Positions 33,234-43,815 of a stretch of DNA of 64,000 nt are shown piece by piece. The stretch is taken from assembly GCF_001411555.2 (NCBI RefSeq), contig NC_049903.1, forward strand, positions 19,821,234-19,885,233, written 5' to 3'. Position 1 is the first letter of the stretch, and every line of letters starts with the position of its first letter. The translations under genes and the position numbers were made by a program. The notes under the pieces were generated by a model that did not search any database, was not told where the DNA came from, and saw only the letters and a program-made list of their open reading frames with translations. Source of the stretch: Juglans regia (taxonomy: Eukaryota; Streptophyta; Magnoliopsida; Fagales; Juglandaceae).

Positions 33234-33704
33234 ATGAAACCCATTACCGGTTTTTTCTTGGCCTTTCTGCTCATCACAGCTTCTAACTCCCTAGCTTTCC
33301 GTCTCGGATCCGATGGATCGTTCTCAGCCCAGCTCAGCCACTCCAATGGCAAAGACAACAACAAAGGAGGTGGTGGTGGTGGTGGAAACGATGGTGGCAT
33401 GGGCGGGTTCTTTGGCCCCGGAGGCGGGTTTAACATACCCGATTTCGGGAAAGGGTGGGGAGGAAATGGTGCCGGAGGCGGGTACGGAGGCGGGTATGGA
33501 GGTCCTAGTGGAGGGCACTCCAAGGGTGGTGTAATAAGGCCTACGGTGGTGTGCAAAGAAAAGGGCCCGTGTTACAACAAGAAGCTGACGTGTCCAGCCA
33601 AGTGCTTCACCTCCTATAGCCGGTCAGGGAAGGGTTATGGAGGCGGTGGCGGTGGCGGTGGCTGCACCATTGATTGCAAGAAGAAATGTATTGGCTATTG
33701 CTAG
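33234..33704 (+). CDS. Secreted glycine-rich protein with a C-terminal eight-cysteine region
   Basis: A single exon of 156 residues. Residues 1-21 form a good signal peptide (MKPITGFFLAFLLITASNSL then A), so the product should enter the secretory pathway and probably the cell wall. Residues 44-100 are Gly-rich (GGGGGGG, GGGYGGGYGG). The C-terminal region has eight cysteines at 107, 113, 120, 124, 144, 148, 152 and 156 (spacing C-x5-C-x6-C-x3-C-x19-C-x3-C-x3-C-x3-C), interrupted by a second Gly run (136-143). The even number of cysteines and the signal peptide suggest four disulfides. It resembles plant glycine-rich secreted proteins with a KKLTCPAKCF signature, whose function is not known. 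Antisense frames over the same bases are shadows of the GC-rich composition. The frame is intact and codon use is gene-like. Confidence 0.88.
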   Translation: MKPITGFFLAFLLITASNSLAFRLGSDGSFSAQLSHSNGKDNNKGGGGGGGNDGGMGGFFGPGGGFNIPDFGKGWGGNGAGGGYGGGYGGPSGGHSKGGVIRPTVVCKEKGPCYNKKLTCPAKCFTSYSRSGKGYGGGGGGGGCTIDCKKKCIGYC

Positions 33705-35250
33705 ATGGTTATTATGAACATATGCAGCCGGGTACCACCGGTAATAGTTCCTATATATGATCAGTAATGGTAGCTATAGATCAGTATGAGATATATTTTG
33801 TGATATGCCTATGTATTATCTATATCTATATCTATATCTATGCTGTTGGTGTAAGATCAGTTTCTATGCTTATTCAGCAAAAAAAAAAAAAAGAGGAGTT
33901 TTTTTGGTTGTTTTCTCCAATATGAATATCCTAATCCTCCCTCTTGGGGCTGTAGGATTTATATATATATATATATATGATAACAAATAAAAAGTGGAGA
34001 ATATGGAGTGGCTTAGTTACAGGTTGGTTGATGCTATTTTGCTTAATATGTAATCTTGAAGATGCGGATGTTTTGGGGTCCATTTTATCTGTCAGATGTC
34101 AATTTGGAACCATGTTTTGTTTTCTTAGAGATGTACTTCTGAGATGGAAGTTTTCAGTTAACATTTAGATATAGTTAGTTGAGATGAGATTCGATAAATG
34201 TTAAAAGTTAAAAATTAATTGCTAAAATTTTACTCATGTATTGTCTCCGGTAGAGTATATATGAGTGAGTGATAGGGTGATGAATTGAATCTCATATTGT
34301 CTAGGATGGAAAATTTCATGTTTTTGAAGAGTATTCAAGTGTTTCTAATTGCAATATTGAGTCAGCTTTTCGAGCAAAGTACAAATTGTCAAAGATGACA
34401 AGATAGTTACAGTAGAACCACTTGGCTTTATTTATGTGGTTCCAAAATTCCCAATTGCAATATGACTAATATCCCATATTATCTAAAAACTACTTACGTG
34501 TCAACACCAACCAGCCATTATTATTTAAAATTGAAAATACCAACATTTTTCATTATTATGAATATGTATATGTTCTACATTTTTATTCTATTTTAATTAT
34601 ACTAAATAATATATAACATATTTATTATTATTAAATAATAAAAAAATATATAATAAATGATCTGATAAATATGTTATATTTTATTTAATAAAATAAAAAT
34701 AAGACGATAATATAGTTTACAAAATTTTTCTTGTAGACCCACATCAGTAGTGAGTTGAATGTATAAAACAATGCTTGTAAATAGATTTTAAGCTTGAAAC
34801 TGTCTACAGTTCTGGCTATTTAGCATAGAAAGGTTATTAATTATTCTAGGCATACCAGTCATGATGAGTTATAGAAATTCATGTGAATGTCTGCCAAATA
34901 TCCAACTTTACATGTCACACCAATAGCTAGTCATGTGTTGACGTTTGTCAAAGAAAAATTTAAAACAAAAAACTAAATCTAAAGAATTGTTTGTATTTAT
35001 ATATTTTTTTTTTCCTTTCTTATTCACAAAGAAATATAAGGTCAAAATTTGGTGATGGGCAAAACTTGTATTTTTGGATCAATCTCTCTAAACATAAAAA
35101 CATAACAAGATTCAAAGAGGAGCATTTAAAACCATTTATATATAGTCTCATTTATTCATCATCATTTGCGGAAAATTTGTTTGTCGAGGGTCTGTATACT
35201 CTCGAAATTAGTAGGGACGCATTTACGGAACACATGATGTAAATAAACAA
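33705..35250. other. 3' flank of the glycine-rich protein gene and intergenic DNA
   Basis: A (TATATC)n microsatellite lies at about 33,816-33,842 and an A-run at about 33,880. An (AT)n tract is at 33,960-33,979. The rest is AT-rich with no supported gene. Confidence 0.55.
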
Positions 35251-35254
35251 AATG

Positions 35255-35510
35255 TTCATCACCATGTTTAACCAATTTGAGTATATGTGCAACTCCAGTT
35301 TAAAGTTCAAACGGCCTCTTAGGGATGACGCTGTTTATTAAACATTCATTTGCAGAGTAATTGAGAATGACCATGAAGTACACTACATGGTATTAGTTGT
35401 TGATATGCAGAAGCCGCGTGAACGAATGGTGTCGTTAAAATCAAAGCTATGGAACAGTTGAATGCAAAAGTACACATCCGAATCTCTATCCTCATTTTAT
35501 CATACAATGT
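35255..35510 (-). repeat. Diverged copy of the SCAMP 3' flank
   Basis: Segments CACCATGTTTAACCAATTTG, CAGTTTAAA...CTTAGG, ATTGAGAATGAC, GAACGAATGGT, ATCAAAGCTATGG and TCTATCCTCATTTTAT occur here. They recur in the same order at about 46,503-46,830, immediately downstream of the SCAMP stop codon. No SCAMP coding exon was found near this copy. Confidence 0.6.
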
Positions 35511-35534
35511 CACGCCAGTAGCCGGGGTAGATCA

Positions 35535-35930
35535 GGCCTGATTTAGATCGAGAGTTGAGGTTAGATGAATTGAAATGGTTTGTGAATATTAATAAAATAT
35601 TTGAGTTGAGATGAGATGATAAGTTAGAAATTATTTGAGTTAAAATGTTTTATGGGAATTTGGAAAATGAAAGAAAAAAATTAAATAAAAATATTATAAA
35701 GTTAAAATATTGTTAAAATATTATTTTTTAATATTATTTTTATTTTAGAATTTGAAAATGTTGAATTATTTTTTGTGTTTTGTTTAGAAGTTTGGAAAAG
35801 TTGTAATAATTAGGTAATGATTAGATGAAAAAGTTAAAAATTTGAAATTAAAAAATATTTGTGTTTGTAGTGTTTAAATATTGAGATGAGATGAAACGAG
35901 ATGAAAACATCTCTCTATCCAAACCAGGCC
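35535..35930. mobile_element. Tourist-like MITE (396 bp)
   Basis: The left end GGCCTGATTTAGATCGAGAG and the right end, reverse-complemented GGCCTGGTTTGGATAGAGAG, form terminal inverted repeats. GAGATGAGATGA words lie inside each end. Flanks are TCA and TTA, compatible with a decayed 3-bp duplication. Such ends are typical of PIF/Harbinger-derived MITEs. Confidence 0.75.
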
Positions 35931-37061
35931 TTAACCAAAATCAACAATAATGAATATATCTTGAACAAAAGTTCTCAGTAAAATTGTCTAAAAAATTCTT
36001 CCAAAGAAAATAATTGAATACTTTGTCTATCCACCGTTTTCTTTGCCTGTTAAGCCTCACAGCTATGGCTGATCCCACAATGGAATGGACTCGGCGATGA
36101 AATCCCGTTCATTCCTTTCTTTCTTTGCCGGGTCAAGGAGAATCACTTGGTTGGGTTCTTTGGTTGTTGGCTCACCCGGTTAAGCTCTTGGGTAAAAAAG
36201 ATTCGAAGACACTCCTTAGGCTACTAAACTTCACATTCCATAATGTTTGCGTGACCGCTGCAAATATTGCATATTTTTAGTTGCATTTTAGGATACATGG
36301 CGTTATTAACTGTCATGAACGAGGATATGTAACCTTGTATTGTATGTCCTGATGCTTTAAGGCTCCATTCCATTCCAAGCAAAGGTCTGGGGGCGTCACA
36401 TATTAAGAGTAGTCTAATGCAAAAATAGACCAAAAATATGAATCAACGCGAAAAATCGAGTAGGGGTGCCTAGTTAATGGTCAACGGCTAACACATCTCT
36501 ACTTACGTGGCGCTAGGGCTAACGTGGTGACACGTATCATGTTATGTCTATTGCGTGTGGAGTGCCGGTGTGTGGACGGCATCCAAAAACTTTGCTCGAC
36601 ATGTGTGGGCCCCTCTGGAGTTGATTTTGGCCTCGTTGAACTCTTCGGCAACTATTTTATCAAAATATGTTGTTAAAAATTTGGAAAAAGCAAATATTGG
36701 TTGCTAATCGTGGTGTTGAGGGCCGAATGTTGTGGTGGGCCGTGGCGACGCATGTGATGTCAAATTAGATCGATTCTTTCACATATCAAATTATTTGTAC
36801 CTTGCAAACTTGATTATGAAATTTGGTTTCAGAACGAGCAATGATGAAGGTTGAAAAGCACCGAGTGGTGACAGGCTTACCAGAGAAAAAGCCAAAAGAA
36901 TTACTCAAAGAGTCAACAAGGAATCTAGGGCTCTGATGCCATAAAAAAAATAAGTAAAAATAGAATTTGAAAGAGATTTCAATTATTTTTTATCAGTTTT
37001 ATGTACAGTGAGAGGGCCTATTTATAGAAAAAAAATGCCAAGTGAAATAAGGAAATATTCT
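35931..37061. other. Intergenic; possible copia LTR/PBS remnant at its right end
   Basis: No gene. On the minus strand ATGGCATCAGAGCCCTAG near 36,930-36,947 looks like a copia primer-binding site next to an AT-rich LTR-like piece that continues to 37,061, where solo LTR S3 inserted. The part from 36,440 to 36,930 would then be the start of that element's interior. This reading is tentative. Confidence 0.3.
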
Positions 37062-39823
37062 TGTAACACTCCAATCTCGGAGGTCCAAAAAGTAAACTTT
37101 TAATACTTAATATCAATCCAATACCACAACTATAAAATCCAGAAAACTCAATAAAATATTAATTCATTTCCTCAATCCAAATATCTATGTTCCTTCACCG
37201 AAACAACAACAAAATTCTTAATAAAATAATTTAGAAACTCCCTAAAGACTCCAAAATATCCTTAACCCAACACATCAAAATATCCGAAAATAATCAATTT
37301 ACTAACTATGACTCTCAAATAAGTACTTGTACTATCGGGTACTTATTCCTCAACGATCATCACACCTTGCTATAACTTCTTACTCTTGTTCTCCAGTTGA
37401 ACCATCAAAATCATCTGAAAAATATTTGGAGATACGAGGTAATTTATCAACAACTCAATAAGCAGAGAACATATACTTGTGTGTAAACATGAGCATTTAC
37501 AAAGTTCAGAATGCAGAATAAAATACTTTTTATTTTCAAAATAGAGTCAGAACATATTATCAAGAATATCAGAACGAAAGTTCAAAAATATTCATAATCA
37601 AAATCTCTTTGGCATAGCATAACTAAAACATCACATCTTATCTTATCATATCAAAACAGAGACCATGTTTAACCCCCAAGGTAGGGTTGTGCAAACTCCG
37701 GCGGCCAACCAAGCAGAAAAAGAATGTGAATATTTCCTTTATTATTTTCGGAGCCCCTAGTGTGCACACAGGAAAGACCACGCACAAAACCACTTTAAAA
37801 GTTGCTTCCAAAGTGGGTGCAACGGAAACAGAAAAGTTAGTACCAACCTAAACAGAGGCCACAGTTTTACACCCATGGTAAGGTCAGAACGGAACAAAAA
37901 CAGAAACAAAATGTTACGCTAGAGGTTTTCAGAAATCAAATCATATCATATCAGAGTACAAAATATCTTCAGAATCAAATCACAAAAACATAATTTATGC
38001 ACAAAATTTCATATTCGCTCTCTTTTGCATAGTTCAAAAATAAAATGTCAAAATAGCTCATATCTACACCAATCATGCCAAAAAAATACTTTATTCTTAA
38101 GTAGAATCTCATGAGAAATGTAAAATAAATAACTGAGGTAGTTCAAATTTTTTTTCATAACAAAACATGCATACTTTTCAAAAATCAACCTCAGCCAATT
38201 TTATTTTTATGCAAAGTCTAGCATAGGAACCCCGCTTACCTAGACTTCTTAACTTTCTGAATTTCTCCACAACAGTGTCGAACGAAAACCAATCGTCACC
38301 TATAAGATTATTACGTAATTTTCATAAACATCCGAAATTAACACATTTTTCAATACTCAAACCTTAAAAGTTAAGTAAACTATTTCCGAAAAATCTAAAT
38401 TTCTCGTGACCCTAAAATATCATCAAATCTGAAATACATCAATTTTCACTCAACTTTTCCGACCAAGACATAAACTCTAAATTCTTAAGACTTTAATACC
38501 ACTGCAATTTAAAAACCTTACTATTTTATGTCAAATAAAATTTTTGGACTATTTTAAAGTAGGTCAAAGCCCACTAAAAAAATCCAATATTTTTCTACAA
38601 AAATATTAGGCTCAACGTACCCACTGAAATATAACTTTAAAAATCCTCATGCTTTGGTTTAAAAGTATGAGGGCACAGTTGTAATTTCATGATCTAACCT
38701 TCCGTATCCAAGCTGTACGTAACATGCAAAAGTGCCTTTCTAAAGAAGTTTTGAATCTTACCATAAAGGAAACCGTGCGACATAGGCATTGCACTCCATG
38801 GAAGGGAGCTTCTCGTGACGGCAAACTGGGTGCTGTGGTGAAGATGCCATCGAGCTAGATGGCTGGGCATGGTAGAGAGGGAGTGACAGATAGCTCACGT
38901 AGAAAGAGAGAGGGACGGAGAGAGAGCTCGGCGTGAGAGAGAACGGAAACTCACCGTGAGGTAGCGAGGCTTGCGACGGTCTGGGGCCTGGGCTGCGACC
39001 AAGGCAGCGTCTAAAGGTGGAGGCTTGTCTGGACATCTTTTGATGGTAGTGGCATCGAAGTGGAGGGGGTTGATGATGTGGCTCACGGTGGTGATGCTTT
39101 CCCTATTTCCGCATGCAAAAACAGAGCCCTCCATGTCCAAAGCTTATCGTCGGCTGGGTACGGAGGTGCAGGGCAGAGCAGCGGGCTATCACGGTGATTT
39201 TCAAGTTTTTCATGGCTGTGGGTGGTTCCTACGGCAGCATTGCTTCCAGTGAAGATTTGCAGTGGTGGTGCGAAGGAGATTGCAGCGAACATACGTGGAT
39301 GGAGGCTATGATTGTTCTTGTGCAGGGGTTTATGTTCACGTGGCCTGGGCAATGCTACGCTTTGGTGGTGCATGGGGTGGTGGACTGTCATGCGAGGGTG
39401 TAAAGATGACTCGGTGAAGCAACCGTGTAGCAACCATGTGTGGCTATGCTAGCAGGTGATGGGAGGCAGAGACTGGGAGAAAGGCTAAAGAGTGCATCAA
39501 CGATGTTTCAGTAGTTTCTCCATGCATGAGATGATAAGTGCATATATATATATATAAAAGGACGGTATGAAAACCCTAGAGAAGGGAAGGGGAGACGTGC
39601 ATGAAGTGGGGTCAGAGAGAAAAATCTCATGGATTTGGGCTTTTTGGTCCATTTTAAAAATTGGGCCCATGACTGGTAGTGAATAAAAATAAATGGGCTC
39701 TTCCTTAAATTCTCTCGGCCCATAAAATAGTACTTGAAAAATTTCAACTGGGCTTTTCACATATTTAATCCAAAATATGTAAAAAAAAAAAAAATAGACT
39801 TGCCACTAGGCCCGGGTGTTACA
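37062..39823 (-). mobile_element. Solo LTR S3 (2,762 bp), perfect 5-bp TSD
   Basis: It begins TGTAACACTCCAATCTC and ends CCCGGGTGTTACA. The flanking duplication ATTCT is perfect (37,057-37,061 and 39,824-39,828). In its sense (minus) orientation it shows a leader near 39,480-38,760, a 60-nt exon-like block (38,299-38,240) between TATAG and TAG|GTAAG, and TTTTTCAG|AT at 37,415. The hairpin near 37,440 is partly decayed. Overlapping frames on both strands within the leader (38,758-39,433) are composition artefacts. No gag or pol. Confidence 0.87.
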
Positions 39824-39828
39824 ATTCT

Positions 39829-40682
39829 AATCAATGTAATGTATATCAACATAATCCAGGTAGTATTCTACTCAAAGTAATATACATCAACACATAGTAT
39901 GCCCACCATCGATAATGACATAGCTAGAGGAACAATGCCCATACCCTTTTTTCTCTCCTTCTCTCTCGTCCTTTTTTTTTCCTCCTCTTCTACACATAAT
40001 GTCCATACCCACATCCACGACTAGTTATGGGTCTCTACAAAGAGACTTATGGCTAGTCATGGGTCAAATGATTTCTTTATTATATTTTCCTTCTAATTTT
40101 TTTAGGTCTTCGTATTGTTTTGGTTGGATCTGTGTATATTGTTTTGGATCAATATATTTGAGATTTGGATTTGAAGGTATGGGTTATTAATATTTTGATT
40201 TGGGACTTGGAAATATGAAGGGCGAAGGCTGGACGGTGGGCTGGAAAATCCATATGCACATATGGCGAAGGTAGATGATCTAGAGCAAGTGGGGCTGGGG
40301 CCAGGGTGGAAAATGGCCACCCCACCCAGGTGGGGCCAAGGTCCTAGAGCGCCCTACCTCCCATATAAAGTAGGTAGCATCTTTAATTTCCATGCCTCAT
40401 TTTTATGATTTTATTTTACTCTGTCAAGAAAAATGTTACTTTTCTTATGTTGCATCTTATTGTTTTAATATCAAGGAATTTTTTTTTTTCTAGAGGTCTT
40501 GCTTGCATGGGTTCTCAGTGGGCCTTCTACTGAGTCTTCTCATTTCTACTTTGAGCTAACAAAGGTTCTTATTAGGCCTTCTAATTAGACTCAACCAAGA
40601 TATTGGGCTCAGAAACATTTCCTTTTAAAGGCTGAAATGCCGCTCTTGATTTGTAATCATAGAGCACTTTCACCTCTGTATA
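39829..40682. other. Intergenic, no gene recognised
   Basis: Contains a GC-rich patch (40,230-40,370) with inverted GGCC/CCACCC words, otherwise nothing I can support. Confidence 0.5.
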
Positions 40683-43600
40683 TGTAACACCCAGGCCCAT
40701 GCCCACGAAGAAAACCTAGCCCATTCATGGGTTTCCGTTGCTGATGACTCCATCCCAGTTCCACACCCCCGATGATGGTGAGTTTCTGCTAGCTGCATCG
40801 GTTTATATCTGACTTTTCTCTTAGTGAATTACTCTCAGACACACATTGCCCTCTCTCTAACCCTTGGGTCCTCACTCACACAAACACACTCTCTCTTTTT
40901 ATTTTGAACTGTGATGGACCAACGGTCACCAGAGACATCCTCTCACCATCAAGGTATGTCTCTGTTGATTCACCATGTTCGATAGCTGCCTTTTCTATCG
41001 TGTATTAGCCACTGTTAATAATCTGTGTTAACCTCACTGTTTTGAATCACAGGGCATTGGAATTAGTTGTAAACAGCCTCCTCATTACCAGATTCGTCAT
41101 ATCAACCGCTCAAAATTTGAGTAACGTAATCAAAACATTAGTATCGTATTTGTACTGTTAATTACGTGACTTGAAAGTTGGTACCTATTGGAAGGTTGCA
41201 CTATCTCTATTTGTGTGTTGGAAATTGTAGAGTTGTGATTTCTTGGTCGAGTCGAAGTGTGGACAGTCTTTGATTTATGGTGTTGTGGGCGGAGGAGACT
41301 TGATATGTGTGGCTGTGTGGATTGATTCATGTGGTTGTTTGGGTTTATGTGTATCTATTTGAGGTTGATGTGTGGCTGTGTGGGGTTGACGTGTTGCTGT
41401 TTGATTGTTGGCCCTGTCGAACAAATGTAGATTGGCTATTAAAAGTGAAGGATAGGTGTTTTTGAACGTGTGATTGTTTGGTTGATGTATGTATTATGAA
41501 TGGTGAAGTGAATCTGAGGAGGATGGGGTAAACTACTGGTATATGATTTGTTGGAAGTTGTGTTCTGCCATGATTAGGAACTGAAACATTATAATGGAAT
41601 TGTGTGTGCTAAAATATTTTGGAAATTATGGGATTTTGTTAGTAGGATTGAATTTGCACTTGAGTAGATTATTAACATGATAGTGAATATTTCTTTCTTG
41701 GTTAGATTATGATATTGCTAGAACTCGAGTTCAAGGCTTATGTAATTCTATGCAAGAGTCAGGTAAGCAGTGCTCCTATGCTAGACTTTGCCTAAATGGA
41801 CTGAGATTTATTTTTAACAAAAATTTCATATTTTGTTGAGAATAACTTTAGACCGGTTGATCTAATAATCCTCAAATAACAGCCCTCCAATGGGCTATTG
41901 ACAAGTAGACTCTCTATTTTAATTTTGATGTGCCTACACCCCATGTGAAAACTTGCACCCACATAACCATCATCTCCCCTCTCCCCCCTCCCCCCTCTCC
42001 CTTGTCTCATCCTCTTGTAGCAAAACCCACCCTCTCTCCCCTATCTCATCCTTTCGCATGAAAGTCGCCACTGCTGCCAACCCTACATCAAAACCCATGG
42101 AACCCGCCAAAATCCTCTCCCCCCCTCCCCTCTCTCCCCTCCTCTCACATGAAACCCACCCCCAATCATTTCGCAGAATTCGAATTGCCGTAGCCATTTT
42201 AACTGGAGTTCTTCTCGGGTGCGTCTTTGCCTTCTTTCATTTGTCCAGTTTTATTTCTTATTTTTCCAGTTAAATTCTCTGAGTTGGAGGAGTTGGCCTT
42301 ATTTCCTACCATGGGGTTTCTTAAAATGTGGGTTTGATTTTTCATAGTATGAAAAATCACCTGCATACAGACGGGATTTTCCTGGATGCTACAAGTGAGA
42401 TTACCTAAAGTATTAAAATTGAATGAACATATCAAGTTTATCAACAGAAAGACATGAGTTTTAGATTGACTTCTGTTCGTGTGTCTAGATCAAACCAGTG
42501 TGGCTTGTAAATTACCACCAGGCAAGACGCCCATGGTGAGTCCATATGGGAGATGGGAGACATGAGAAAAAAAAAACCACGGGAAGATGGGCAATGGGAA
42601 CAACAGGGAGATGGGTTCACTTTGTCCAAACTAGTGTTGGGTTCGCTGCAGCGGTGAGGAGAAGATGTTGTTCGAAAGCTTTTATTTGGGCTCGAAAACA
42701 ATTTATGAAAGGGTGAGGAAATTCAGTGTAATGAGCTTATTGTAGTTTCTCTGGAATTGCTGATATAGCGCACATTTATTGTTGGTTGTTTATGCCTCGC
42801 CTCAACAATGGATGGACCACTCAAAAGCGGAACTCTATTTTGTTATGGAACATTGGAATCAACCACAGTCATTTTTCTTCATAACTCACTGTATTCGAAT
42901 AAGAAAAAAAATATTTTGTCATGACTGGTATAAACATGAGTATTTTTGGCACTCTGTTTATCAACTGTATAAAAAGAGCGAATATGAAAACTGAAAATTT
43001 TATACATGATGATATGAATATGATCTATATTTGTTTAGTATTCTGTTATGATGTGAAATGTTGCATCTGAAAACCTCTAGTATGACATTATGTTTTTGCT
43101 TCCATCTTAACCTTACCACGGGTGTAAAACTGTGGCCTCTCTGTGTTGGTACCAACATCTCTATTTCTGGAGCACCCACTTTGGAAACAGAGTGATTTTC
43201 TGCGTAGTCTTTCCTATGTGCATACTCGGGGCTCTGAGAATAATAAGGGAAAGATTTCACATTCTATTTCTGCTCGATTGGCCGTCAGGGTTTGCACAAC
43301 CCAACCACAGGGATTAAACGTGAAATATGTTCTATTATGATGTTGTTCAGTTATGCTTATGCCAAAGGATTCTACATATTTTATTGCTGTAAATAAATAT
43401 TTCTAAGGTTTGCTCTGATAATTTGATGATCTGTTTTGTTTTGCATTCTGTATTAGCTCATGCTTACATAATACTACATGTTCACTGCTTACTGAGTTGT
43501 TGATAACTCACTCAATCACCTTTAATATTTTTATATGATCTTGATGGTTCAACTCGGGATCAAGAATAAAATGTGTGGGCGAGACTAGTTGTGTGCAGTG

Positions 43601-43810
43601 TGATAAGTACAATAGGAGTATTTGAGAGTCTTATTTTGAGAACTTTTTCATTTTTCTTATGTTGGTGTCGTTAGAACTTGCTGATTTTATTAGACTTTGT
43701 GGAGCCTATATTATTATTAAATGTGTTTGAGGATTTCATTGATGTTATTTTTGTGGAAGTATGTTGTTAACGCCCAAAACTGGCACAGCTCGGAAGTACG
43801 GAGCGTTACA
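40683..43810 (+). mobile_element. Solo LTR S4 (3,128 bp), TSD with one mismatch
   Basis: Begins TGTAACACCCAGGCCC and ends CGGAGCGTTACA. Flanks are GTATA (40,678-40,682) and GTATG (43,811-43,815). It carries the conserved CAG|GTAAG block at 41,760-41,767, followed by CTCCTATGCTAGACTTTGC, and the hairpin GAGTTGTTGATAACTC (43,494-43,509). The downstream acceptor-like site has lost its CAG (TTTTTATATGATCTTGATGG near 43,528). A pyrimidine-rich segment at 41,960-42,160 gives long but low-complexity frames on both strands. No retroelement genes. Confidence 0.83.
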
Positions 43811-43815
43811 GTATG

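Noticed and set aside
33146..33556. 136-codon proline-rich frame on the minus strand
   Set aside because: It is the antisense shadow of the glycine-rich protein (Gly codons read backwards give Pro). The plus-strand frame has a signal peptide and ordered cysteines.
38758..39433. Overlapping frames on both strands around 39 kb
   Set aside because: Same leader position of solo LTR S3. Frames on opposite strands overlap almost fully, which is typical of GC-rich non-coding DNA.
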